This document shows positions 34,468-42,380 of a stretch of 64,000 nucleotides of DNA, one piece after another. Below the pieces are notes generated by a model. The model ran no database searches, was not told the origin of the DNA, and saw only the letters and a program-made list of their open reading frames with translations. The stretch covers positions 44,233-108,232 of the forward strand of contig CBEUVQ010000004.1 of the NCBI GenBank assembly GCA_965546615.1, written 5' to 3'. Position 1 is the first letter of the stretch, and each line of letters opens with the position of its first letter. This DNA comes from CBEUVQ01 sp965546615. GTDB taxonomy: Bacteria; Bacillota; Desulfotomaculia; Desulfotomaculales; Desulfohalotomaculaceae. Both the position numbers and the translations under genes were made by a program.

Positions 34468-35499
34468 TTATTTCATAAGTTTGCTTAAATTTTCAATATA
34501 TGGCTGCTTTACCACACCGCGTTCAGTAATGATGGCCGTTACTAATTTGTTTGGGGTAACATCAAATGCAGGGTTCCAAACTTTTATCCCGGTGGGTGCT
34601 ATCTGAGTTCCACCGATTTTAGTTACTTCTTCAACATTCCGTTCTTCAATGGTAATTTGATCACCTGACGGCAGGCTTAAATCCAGCGTAGATATCGGGG
34701 CAGCAACATAAAAAGGGATGCCGTGAGCCTGTGCCAGCACCGCCAAGCCATAGGTGCCGATTTTGTTCGCCACATCACCGTTGGCGGTAATGCGGTCCGC
34801 ACCAACAATCACTACATCTACTTTACCTTGGGCCATTAAATAACCGGTCATGTTATCGGTAATTAAAGTAGCCGGAATGTCTTCCTGCATCATTTCCCAG
34901 GCAGTAAGCCTTGCCCCCTGCAGCAGCGGCCGCGTTTCACTGACATAAACTTGAATATCTTTACCTTCCCGGAAGGCAGCACGAATTACCCCCAAAGCTG
35001 TGCCAATGCCGGCGGTAGCCAATGCGCCGGCATTGCAGTGGGTAAGTATTGCTGCTTTTTGCGGCACTAATTGCTGCCCGTATTCCCCCATACGACGATT
35101 AGCTTCTAAATCTTCACAAAAAATTTGGTTCGCTTCTTCCAACAGCATTTTTTTAATGCCGTCGATATTTAAATCAGCGTGGCCTCGCACTTTATCCAGC
35201 ATCCGGTCAATTGCCCAGCGCAAATTAACAGCTGTAGGCCGGGTGGCCGAAAGTTGGTAGCCGATCTTACCCAGCTCTGCCAAAAATTTTTCCTTGTCAT
35301 CAGTGTTAATCTTATTTGCCCCAAGCACCATACCGTAAGCGGCGGCCGCACCAATTGCCGGCGCACCACGCACACTGAGCCGCCGAATGGCTTCTGCCAC
35401 CGTTTCGACATCTTTTGCAGCGATATATTCAACAGTCATCGGAAGCCTGGTTTGATCGAGAAGAAACAGTGTTCCGTTCTCCCAATACATTGTCTTCAT
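34468..35499 (-). CDS. mtnA: Methylthioribose-1-phosphate isomerase
   Basis: The 343-residue enzyme is of the eIF2B-like family. It has RGAPAIGAAAAYG, the catalytic Cys in THCNAGALATAGIGTA, and Asp in VGADRITANGDVANKIGT. It converts MTR-1-P to methylthioribulose-1-P, the step before the aldolase encoded two genes downstream. Confidence 0.96.
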   Translation of the reverse strand: MKTMYWENGTLFLLDQTRLPMTVEYIAAKDVETVAEAIRRLSVRGAPAIGAAAAYGMVLGANKINTDDKEKFLAELGKIGYQLSATRPTAVNLRWAIDRMLDKVRGHADLNIDGIKKMLLEEANQIFCEDLEANRRMGEYGQQLVPQKAAILTHCNAGALATAGIGTALGVIRAAFREGKDIQVYVSETRPLLQGARLTAWEMMQEDIPATLITDNMTGYLMAQGKVDVVIVGADRITANGDVANKIGTYGLAVLAQAHGIPFYVAAPISTLDLSLPSGDQITIEERNVEEVTKIGGTQIAPTGIKVWNPAFDVTPNKLVTAIITERGVVKQPYIENLSKLMK

Positions 35500-35506
35500 G
35501 ACAGCA

Positions 35507-36310
35507 TCATCCTTTCAATAACTCATGTATCGGTCCGCCAACCGCATTATGGCACCGGCATTCTCTGTCAACAGATAATTTAGCAATGGTAGTCATCGCT
35601 AATTTGCGCAGATTTTCAGAGTTTTTAGCCATGACATCCAGTACTTCTTGATGGGTTAAATGATTGGGCGAAATACCGGCAGCAAAATTTGTCACCATGC
35701 AAACAGTGGCATAACACATCTCTGCTTCTTTAGCCAAAATTACTTCCGGCACGCTGGTCATACCTACTAAATCGCCGCCAAACAAACGAAACATTTTAAT
35801 CTCCGCCGGTGTTTCAAAACGCGGACCTTCGGTAGTTACATAAACCCCACCCTGATGATAAGTCAGCTTTAATTCTGCTGCTGCCTCCGCCATCAGTTTG
35901 CGCATTTCAGGACAGTAGGGTTCGGTTAAATCCACGTGCACTACCCCATGTTTTCCGCCCTCAAAAAATGTTGATTGGCGATTTTTAGTAAAATCCAAAA
36001 ATTGATCAACAAAAACAAAATCGCCCGGTTTCATCTGCGGGTTGAGAGAACCAACCGCTGCCGTTGCTAAAATGCTTTTAACCCCTAATTTCTTTAAACC
36101 GGCAATATTAGCCCGATAATTTACTAAGTGCGGCGGAACGGAATGTCCGGCACCGTGTCGATTCATAAAAGCAACGGCCTTTCCCTGATATTCACCGATT
36201 TTTACCGTCACATCACCGTAAGGTGTGCTGATACTTTCATCACGAATATTTGCAAGGATATTGGGGTCGTAAACACCTGTTCCACCAATAATGGCCATAG
36301 AAATCGTCAT
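35507..36310 (-). CDS. mtnP: Methylthioadenosine/methylthioinosine phosphorylase
   Basis: The 267-residue PNP/MTAP enzyme has IIGGTGVYD near the start, NRHGAGHSVPPHLVNYRANI for phosphate and ribose contact, TEGPRFETPAEIKMFR, and GMTSVPEVILAKEAEMCYA. It yields MTR-1-P and a free base. Given MtaD in the same operon, 5'-methylthioinosine may be preferred over MTA; base specificity (Asp versus Asn in the purine pocket) was not resolved by eye. First gene of the operon, start after GGAGG. Confidence 0.92.
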   Translation of the reverse strand: MTISMAIIGGTGVYDPNILANIRDESISTPYGDVTVKIGEYQGKAVAFMNRHGAGHSVPPHLVNYRANIAGLKKLGVKSILATAAVGSLNPQMKPGDFVFVDQFLDFTKNRQSTFFEGGKHGVVHVDLTEPYCPEMRKLMAEAAAELKLTYHQGGVYVTTEGPRFETPAEIKMFRLFGGDLVGMTSVPEVILAKEAEMCYATVCMVTNFAAGISPNHLTHQEVLDVMAKNSENLRKLAMTTIAKLSVDRECRCHNAVGGPIHELLKG

Positions 36311-36403
36311 TTACTTCAACCTCCGTTCTCATAATAAGATTATCATGGCGTACACATTCTCCAATTATTCGCCTCATTGGCGGTAATTTCCTTTGATATT
36401 ATA
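36311..36403 (-). promoter_or_regulatory. mtn operon promoter and leader
   Basis: An extended -10 TGT-TATAAT (TATAAT at 36403-36398) lies on the minus strand without a clear -35. The leader of about 80 bases contains the hairpin CGCC-AATGA-GGCG. It is too small for a SAM-I or SAM-II riboswitch and lacks their motifs. Confidence 0.5.
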
Positions 36404-36567
36404 ACAATAATTTGCTAATAACACCGCTGCATAATAAAAAGAACGGACTGCTGCTGCAAACCGTTAAGCCTGCACATACAACAGCCCGTAAACTATATAT
36501 ACATGAAAGGAGGCGTAATTGGAAATGTGCTGATAGTTTAAGGCAAACTGCCTAAAACCGTTTAGCC

Positions 36568-36735
36568 TCAGGTAAACCAATTGGTGTTGTTGGATCCGCA
36601 CCCGTAAGAAGTCGGTTTTTCCTCAATCTTCTTGCTGTCACATTTGGGGCACTTTATCTGTTTCGGTTTGAAAAATAAATATTCTACTTTAAACTCACGG
36701 CCGCATTCCTTACATTTGTAAGTCTTTTGTGCCAA
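36568..36735 (-). CDS. Small zinc-ribbon protein
   Basis: The 55-residue protein starts at TTG 36735 (AQKTYKCKECGREFKVEYLF) with AGGAG 8 bases upstream and overlaps the cytochrome gene by 26 bases. CKEC and CPKC, about 25 residues apart, form a zinc ribbon of the FmdB/rubredoxin-like kind, followed by an extra Cys in SYGCGSN. A frame starting farther upstream (36810) has no ribosome site. It ends the Tat-ferredoxin/cytochrome b operon, so it may be a maturation or electron-carrier part of that module; this is inference. Confidence 0.75.
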   Translation of the reverse strand: MAQKTYKCKECGREFKVEYLFFKPKQIKCPKCDSKKIEEKPTSYGCGSNNTNWFT

Positions 36736-37408
36736 CGTAATCACTCCTATTTTTAGAATTAAGTTTTTGATACCAGATGCTGTGCCGGCGCTTGGCGTAT
36801 TCTTCATCAACTTTTCCGGTAAATATACCCGGAATTAACGGACGGTTTTCTTTAAAAACAAATGCCAGTAAGTGACCCACAATCCCCATTAACAGCAGCA
36901 CAGCGGCAGCTGTATGGATGTCGGTTGCCCACACCAGCAAAGAAGCGTTCAGCGTAACTGCCTGCAGATTTTTATAAACCTTAATCATTCCGGTAATGAT
37001 GATAACCAACAGCATTACTCCGATATAGGCGTAAGCTAAGCGCTGTTCGGCCAGATACTTATCATTTTCCGGTTCTTTTCCCTTGGTAATCATTGCTTTA
37101 ATAATCTGATAAGATTTCTTAATATCACCTTTGCGCGGAAAAATATCAAACTCTTTTCTTATCAGATGGTACACAATGTGATAAGTTACTGCAAAAATAA
37201 GCACAACGGCGGCAATATAATGCACTAAAAGAGTTATTGAAAAATCCCCCGACCAAGCTAGGCCCGGTATATTGACAATCCGATAGCGCGTATACATCGG
37301 CATTTGACCAAAGCCGGTGAAAATCAAAAGAAAGGTTGATAATGCCACCGTCCAGTGTACAAACCGCACCGCAAAACCATGCCTTTTTACTTTACTCACT
37401 TCGTTCAC
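36710..37408 (-). CDS. Cytochrome b subunit (formate dehydrogenase gamma-like)
   Basis: The 232-residue protein has four spans and histidines placed for two b hemes: RFVHWTVALS near 16, LLVHYIAAVV and YHIVYHLI near 80-100, DIHTAAAVLLL and VGHLLAFVF near 180-200. This matches the FdnI/HybB-like cytochrome b556 type which links periplasmic Fe-S partners to menaquinone. It starts at GTG 37408, overlapping the upstream ferredoxin gene by 17 bases. No catalytic (molybdopterin or hydrogenase) subunit is in the operon. Confidence 0.85.
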   Translation of the reverse strand: MNEVSKVKRHGFAVRFVHWTVALSTFLLIFTGFGQMPMYTRYRIVNIPGLAWSGDFSITLLVHYIAAVVLIFAVTYHIVYHLIRKEFDIFPRKGDIKKSYQIIKAMITKGKEPENDKYLAEQRLAYAYIGVMLLVIIITGMIKVYKNLQAVTLNASLLVWATDIHTAAAVLLLMGIVGHLLAFVFKENRPLIPGIFTGKVDEEYAKRRHSIWYQKLNSKNRSDYVGTKDLQM

Positions 37409-38417
37409 CGCCCTTCAATTTCTTATACGCGGTAAAACCGGCGAGTGCCGCTCCGGCTATAGGTGCAATCAGCATACTTGCGAACATGCCGTTTACGGTA
37501 TCCAAAAAGTTGCCGAAATCGGTTTCCATCAGCGGGTACCCCGGAGCCGCCGGGTTATCGATTTCCTTTTTTCGCAATTTTAACTGTTCGTTGATTTTTT
37601 CAAAGGGCACTGCGGACAAATATAACGTAGAAGTTCCTCCGTTTTCTTTATCGCCGTATATATAACCGTTAATTTTTTGTGCTTTTGTTTTGGCTAATTT
37701 TTTAATATCACTTTTGCTGCCAAACTGCATTGCTCCTTTCGGGCATGCTTCCACGCAGGCAGGCACTTTGCCTTTTAACAGCCGGTCATAGCACAGATCA
37801 CACTTATACATTACACCGGCGCCTAAGTATTTAGGAGCAATATTCATATAGAGTCCCACCCCGGCCTGACGCTGCGGAATATTCCACGGACAAACCGTCC
37901 GACATTTCGCTCCGCCAAGACACAATTCTTTGTTGATCAGCACCGGCCCCTCTTTTGTTTTATATTGAGCAGCAAAAGGGCACAAGTTGGCACAAAGCGG
38001 GTTGTCACAGTGCATACACCTTCTGGGTATAAATACATCTGTCTTTTGGCCGTTATGTTCTACCGTCACCTTTTGCACCGTTATCCAGTTGTACGGTGTT
38101 AACCGATTGGTAACTTGTTTTTTCCCCTGCCAATCTTCCTTTTTTTTGTTTGGCCAGTAATATTCAATTTCTTCAGGTGCAGCCGGTTTTGGGTATTTTG
38201 CTTGATTTTCCTCGCGGCAGGCACTTACACATTTCGCAATTTCCAACCCGCTGCATCCGTCACACTTGGTTAAATCAATCAAAGCAGCATAGCTTTCTTG
38301 TTTTACTTCCGCTGCAGATGCACTCTCAGCGCTGCCGAAACCGGCCAAAATTGCACCGGAAGCTGCCCCGGCAGCAGCTGAACGCTTTATAAACTCCCTT
38401 CTGGATAATTTGGACAT
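37392..38417 (-). CDS. Tat-exported 4x[4Fe-4S] ferredoxin-like subunit (HybA/FdnH type)
   Basis: The 341-residue protein opens with a twin-arginine signal SRREFIKRSAAAGAASG followed by AILAGFGSAESASA, so it is exported folded. Cysteine groups CDGCSGLEIAKCVSAC, CMHCDNPLCANLCP, CLGGAKCRTVCPW and CDLCYDRLLKGKVPACVEACP make four [4Fe-4S] clusters as in HybA/FdnH/NrfC. A C-terminal hydrophobic span (ASMLIAPIAGAALAGF) anchors it. ATG 38417 follows GGAGGG. First gene of the trio with cytochrome b and zinc ribbon. Confidence 0.9.
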   Translation of the reverse strand: MSKLSRREFIKRSAAAGAASGAILAGFGSAESASAAEVKQESYAALIDLTKCDGCSGLEIAKCVSACREENQAKYPKPAAPEEIEYYWPNKKKEDWQGKKQVTNRLTPYNWITVQKVTVEHNGQKTDVFIPRRCMHCDNPLCANLCPFAAQYKTKEGPVLINKELCLGGAKCRTVCPWNIPQRQAGVGLYMNIAPKYLGAGVMYKCDLCYDRLLKGKVPACVEACPKGAMQFGSKSDIKKLAKTKAQKINGYIYGDKENGGTSTLYLSAVPFEKINEQLKLRKKEIDNPAAPGYPLMETDFGNFLDTVNGMFASMLIAPIAGAALAGFTAYKKLKGGERSE

Positions 38418-38521
38418 AACAATCCCTCCGTCCGCAATCATCCTCCCCATACCGGTAGGGGTATTTATTTAACTAAATAGTAGCATATAAAATAATGCCG
38501 GTCAATCAGTAAATGACAAAA

Positions 38522-38567
38522 AACCTAAGCGTACGAAAATAAACTTCGTTAAGCTTAGGTTCTTTCA
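38522..38567 (-). terminator. Terminator of the pentapeptide-moxR-VWA operon
   Basis: CCTAAGC and GCTTAGG close a stem with an inner ACGAA/TTCGT pairing, followed by six T on the minus strand. Confidence 0.85.
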
Positions 38568-38570
38568 TCA

Positions 38571-39686
38571 TTATACCGATCTTAAAATCAGTTTTCTTCC
38601 CCAGGGAGGAGTTTGATGTTCTCTGGTTAACACCCACAAAACAGGATAAGCCGGCTCAAAAGCAGGATAATCGGAAACACCGTCGGTATAGTATATCAGT
38701 GCAGCCGGCCGCAGACCGCGGCGCTTAATCTCTGCAAACACCGGTCGGGAGTCAGTGCCTCCTCCTCCTTTCGGTATTACTGTCGGCAGTTTTTTCAGCT
38801 CATGCCACTCTTGAATTTCTGCATCACAGAAAACCAAATGACCGACGATACCGGGAAACGCGGCGATAATTCCTTTTACCTCCGAAAGAAACCGCTGCAG
38901 CTTGTCATTATCGACGGAGCCTGAGGTATCAACCGCTACCACTAAATCTTCTGCAATTTCTTCCACACCGGCTAAATCCGGCACCAAAATTTTATAAGCA
39001 ACCAACCGGCGATCCGGCGGCAGCCAGCTGTAATCTGAGCGGATTTGAATTAGAAACTCAGCCAGCAGCTGACGCCAATCTTTTTCCGGCCGTAAAAAAC
39101 TGCCGATAGCCCGCTCCAACGAACCGGACAAGTCACCTTTTTTTAATGCTGCCTGAGCGGCCTGGACGGTGCGCTGCTGCCATAAACGTTCAATATTCGC
39201 CATTTTACTGCCGGGTTTGTTTGATCGGTTCGGCCATTTTTGATGGTCGTCTAATAAACTTTTTTGCCGGCAGTTGCTTTCATCAGGCAGCAAATCATAA
39301 ACTTCTTCTGCACTTTTATTGATAAAACTTTCATTTAACAATGCACGCTGCGGCAGTTGATAGCCTTCTTCCTTCAATATCAAATTAACTACATAATCAC
39401 AGGCTGTGTCCCATCGCTTGGCGGTCCGCATTGAACGGCGCCAAGGATGTCCCAACGCACAGTGCAGCACGCTGTGGCAGAGAGCAGAAGCAACTTCCTC
39501 ATTATTAAGCTTGCTCAGCCAAGCAGGATTGTAGTAAAAGCATCCACCGTCCGTACCGCTCTCGTTTATACGGGCATCCGCCGCCACCGGCAGATGCATC
39601 AGTAAAGTGCCGAAAAAAGGGTTTTTAAGCAGCGTATCTATTTTTGCCCGGGTAATTTTAACCCGGCATTGTTCTTCAATGCTCAT
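38571..39686 (-). CDS. VWA-like protein with DUF2201 metallopeptidase-like N-domain
   Basis: The 371-residue protein has an N-terminal DUF2201-type domain, in which the expected HExxH is HSVLH (His71-His75, in LCHSVLHCALGHPWRR), and a C-terminal von Willebrand A domain with an intact MIDAS: DTSGS (253-257), Thr311 in GGGGTDSRP, Asp335 in YYTDGVSDYP. Related proteins pair with MoxR AAA ATPases in assembly or metal-insertion systems. ATG 39686 is picked over ATG 39695 by spacing from TAGGGA. It follows moxR with almost no gap. Target unknown. Confidence 0.85.
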   Translation of the reverse strand: MSIEEQCRVKITRAKIDTLLKNPFFGTLLMHLPVAADARINESGTDGGCFYYNPAWLSKLNNEEVASALCHSVLHCALGHPWRRSMRTAKRWDTACDYVVNLILKEEGYQLPQRALLNESFINKSAEEVYDLLPDESNCRQKSLLDDHQKWPNRSNKPGSKMANIERLWQQRTVQAAQAALKKGDLSGSLERAIGSFLRPEKDWRQLLAEFLIQIRSDYSWLPPDRRLVAYKILVPDLAGVEEIAEDLVVAVDTSGSVDNDKLQRFLSEVKGIIAAFPGIVGHLVFCDAEIQEWHELKKLPTVIPKGGGGTDSRPVFAEIKRRGLRPAALIYYTDGVSDYPAFEPAYPVLWVLTREHQTPPWGRKLILRSV

Positions 39687-39697
39687 TGCAAACATCC

Positions 39698-40768
39698 CTA
39701 CACAATATACTTACGATATTTTACCGCCCAATCTTTAAACAACGGCAGGTTCCTTATTTGCTCCGCAGCGCTGTCGCAGCGCAGCGCATCACGAATCGTT
39801 AAAACTGCAAATTCATCCGGCATATTTAAGGTATATCTTATAAAATTTGTTAAAGCAGCTTTAGCATCTCCCTCATTAACCAACGCCGCTGCCCTTGAAA
39901 CCAACGCTCCGCTTAAAGCATACAAAACATCGGGCTCAGCGGGCACGTGCGTATCATCACCTTGCAGGATTGCATCAATATCAGGCATATCTTCAATCGA
40001 ACGGCAAAACGCCAAAAATTCCGCAGCTGCACCTTCACCCACCGTGCCGCGTACCATTTCCACCGAAACAGTCGAAGCATTGGGATCAGTAAAGCACTGC
40101 AGCAGATTGGACAACATTTCCCAAGTACGCGGGCTGGCAAAAGCTTTGTCATCCCGATTGGGGTCAAAAGTGGATAAAAGCTGAGGCCGCAAATTTAAAA
40201 AAGAAATAATGCGAGAGTCAATATTATTTTTAAATGCCCATGCTTTCCAATCCTCTAAATCCTCTTCCACCTGCAGGTGCACCATGCGGTTGGCCAACGG
40301 TGTAGGCATTTGATAAGTAACGCCTCGATCAGTAAGGCGATTCCCCGCCACCACCTGGATCCAATTTGGTGCCATCTGCCAATCCCCTAAACGCCGCTCC
40401 CAAATTACTTGGTATGCTGCTGCCTGCACTGTTGGCGGGGCTGACGTCAGTTCATCCCAAAAAAGAATTAAATGCTCACCGTACTGTTCCACCGTAGGCA
40501 GCAAGCCGGACTGCAGCCATACCGCCAGTCCTCGTTCTACATCGGGATAAGGCAGTCCGCGTAGATCCACCGGGTTAACGTGAATTAATCTGATATCAAC
40601 AACCGGTACAGGTTGGTTTAAATGCAGCTGACGGCCAATAACTTCCGCTGCCTGATAAACAGCAGCTGATTTACCAATTCCCGGTTTGCCAATCAGGTTG
40701 ACAGCAGGAGCTTTTTGCCCCAGCCTGTAAATCTTACTGATTACTTCAATTACTTCATTAATTTTCAT
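39698..40768 (-). CDS. MoxR-type AAA+ ATPase
   Basis: The 356-residue ATPase has Walker A GKPGIGKS (27-34), Walker B LILFWDELTSA, sensor-1 VVAGNRL, and an arginine-finger region TPLANRMVHL. The C-terminal third is helical. It forms a chaperone pair with the VWA protein immediately downstream. ATG 40768 lies 6 bases after GAGGTG. Such ATPases are ring chaperones that act through VWA partners. Nothing here names the client, but the pentapeptide protein encoded 23 bases upstream is a candidate. Confidence 0.9.
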   Translation of the reverse strand: MKINEVIEVISKIYRLGQKAPAVNLIGKPGIGKSAAVYQAAEVIGRQLHLNQPVPVVDIRLIHVNPVDLRGLPYPDVERGLAVWLQSGLLPTVEQYGEHLILFWDELTSAPPTVQAAAYQVIWERRLGDWQMAPNWIQVVAGNRLTDRGVTYQMPTPLANRMVHLQVEEDLEDWKAWAFKNNIDSRIISFLNLRPQLLSTFDPNRDDKAFASPRTWEMLSNLLQCFTDPNASTVSVEMVRGTVGEGAAAEFLAFCRSIEDMPDIDAILQGDDTHVPAEPDVLYALSGALVSRAAALVNEGDAKAALTNFIRYTLNMPDEFAVLTIRDALRCDSAAEQIRNLPLFKDWAVKYRKYIV

Positions 40769-40791
40769 CATCAGCACCTCAAGACAAAAGA

Positions 40792-41622
40792 TTAAAAGCG
40801 CAGCTTGTCAAAAACAAGCGCTGCCGATATTTCGGCCAGCAGTTCCTCTAATTCTGCCAGCCCATACCAATCCGGATAGGTATTTTTAAATTCCTGCAGA
40901 AATATCGTGTACGGATCGTCAGCATCAAAGCAGCGGTCATAACGAAAAGCGGCAGCTGTGCAGCAAAAAACACCGGTTTGATCTATCGGCTTCAGCAGTG
41001 CAATTATTTTTTTTAACATCTTTTCTATACTTTCCTGCCTTTTCAGTTTTGATGGCAGTGTAATACTCAACCCCGGCAGCATTTCGCATTTAGACAATTT
41101 AAAATGAGTACGCGAATAGCGGCTTAGGTTTTGGTCGGCATGCCAAATTAATTCATCAAAACCGGCAGCGGTTAAGTTCGCATTTTTAAAGCAGCATTTT
41201 TCAAACCTGCTGTATGCAGAAATTTTCGCTCCCGATAAATTAGCATCTGAAAAATCAACTTCTTCAAAAAAGGCTCCTGCAAGATTGGCATTTTCCAAGT
41301 TAATCTGCTGCATATTAACATTTTTAAATCTTGCCGCCGCCAAATTATAGTCAGCAAGGTTTTGAGCAAATAAAGAGCAGTCATTAAATTCCAACGAAAT
41401 TTGCGGCAGCTTTAATTCTCTGCCTTCACTGAGCACTACCGGGTGACTGCGCCAGCTGTTAAAACTTTTAGCATCGGGAAACGCCGCTAATGCAGCAGAA
41501 CCGTTGATATACATGTTAAAGCGATATTTATGCAGCGTAGTGCTTAACCCGTTAATGCTGCAGGGAAGATAATAGTCACTGTTGTGGGTGAGATTATTTA
41601 GTTCTTCAAAACCAAATTCCAA
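40792..41622 (-). CDS. Pentapeptide-repeat protein with unknown flanking domains
   Basis: I recognise only the middle of this 276-residue protein: about residues 80-160 have A(D/N)LXX-type repeats (INLENANLAGAFFEEVDFSD, ANLSGAKIS, CFKNANLTAAGF), which coil into a right-handed beta-helix. The N-terminal 75 residues and the C-terminal 110 (from KLKRQESIEKML to the end FDKLRF) match nothing I know; the C-terminus is helical and acidic. TTG 41622 follows GGGGTGA; TTG 41640 lacks a site. It leads the operon with moxR and the VWA gene. Confidence 0.75.
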   Translation of the reverse strand: MEFGFEELNNLTHNSDYYLPCSINGLSTTLHKYRFNMYINGSAALAAFPDAKSFNSWRSHPVVLSEGRELKLPQISLEFNDCSLFAQNLADYNLAAARFKNVNMQQINLENANLAGAFFEEVDFSDANLSGAKISAYSRFEKCCFKNANLTAAGFDELIWHADQNLSRYSRTHFKLSKCEMLPGLSITLPSKLKRQESIEKMLKKIIALLKPIDQTGVFCCTAAAFRYDRCFDADDPYTIFLQEFKNTYPDWYGLAELEELLAEISAALVFDKLRF

Positions 41623-41692
41623 CGATATCACCCCAATCAATACTTAGTTTAGTTGTTCGGTCTGCTTTTTTCAAATCCTGCTTTACCCAAAT

Positions 41693-41730
41693 AAAAAACA
41701 CCCCTGCCGTCTGATGACGTCAGGAGCACC
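41693..41730 (-). terminator. Terminator of the chromate-transporter gene
   Basis: On the minus strand GCTCCTGACGTC pairs with GACGGCAGGGGT (one mismatch) around ATCA, followed by six T. Confidence 0.7.
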
Positions 41731-41750
41731 GGTTAATGCATCTAATCTAA

Positions 41751-42377
41751 CTATCTTGTTAAAAAGAATAAGCCAAATAACATTGAAGAAATAATCAGCA
41801 CCACGGGATGTACTTTAAAATAAAAAATTAACACCGCTGCAATTAAAGCGATAACCCAAGTAATGGGAACAGAAAAAGATTTTAAGCCCATTTCCCAAGC
41901 AACTTGAACCAACAGCACTACAACCACCGGACGAACCGCTTTCAGCATAGCAGCCATTTGAGGGGTATCTTTATATTTAAAATACAAACCGGCCAAACCA
42001 ACCATTGCCAAAGCCGTCGGCACTACCGTACCGGCAAGCGCTGCCGCCGCTCCCCAAAAACCCGCTAATTTGTACCCCACATAAGCAGACATTTTGGTGG
42101 CAATCGGTCCGGGCAGCGCATTACCCATCGCCAACGCATCGGTAAATTCCTCAGTGCTCAGCCATTTATAATTATCAACCACTTCCTGCTGAATCAGCGG
42201 AATAACGCTTGGCCCGCCTCCAAAGCCAAAGATATTTGCCCGGGCGAAAGCAGTAAACAGCTGCCAAATAATTATATAAATCGGTACAGCGGCGGCAGCG
42301 GCAGCGACCGCAGTTTTGATTTCTTTTTTATCGGCAGTGTTAACTTTACTTTGACAATCATCTTTTTGAAAGGGCAT
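41751..42377 (-). CDS. Chromate transporter, single CHR domain
   Basis: The 208-residue protein has one CHR domain: ANIFGFGGGPSVIPLIQQEVV near 50-70 and ALAMGNALPGPIATKMSAYVGYKLAG near 93-118, with about six spans. Short-chain CHR proteins usually occur as pairs; no partner gene is adjacent. The N-terminal 40 residues are charged then alanine-rich (AVAAAAAAVPIY). It starts 4 bases past the GntR-type regulator's stop codon, so they are likely co-transcribed. The cargo may not be chromate. Confidence 0.85.
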   Translation of the reverse strand: MPFQKDDCQSKVNTADKKEIKTAVAAAAAAVPIYIIIWQLFTAFARANIFGFGGGPSVIPLIQQEVVDNYKWLSTEEFTDALAMGNALPGPIATKMSAYVGYKLAGFWGAAAALAGTVVPTALAMVGLAGLYFKYKDTPQMAAMLKAVRPVVVVLLVQVAWEMGLKSFSVPITWVIALIAAVLIFYFKVHPVVLIISSMLFGLFFLTR

Positions 42378-42380
42378 TTG

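Noticed and set aside
36311..36403. SAM riboswitch before the mtn operon
   Set aside because: The leader is only about 80 bases and shows none of the SAM-I, SAM-II or SAM-III core motifs; only a small hairpin is present.
36493..36531. Tiny plus-strand frames after GGAGG near 36515
   Set aside because: They end after 4-12 codons and have no further support.
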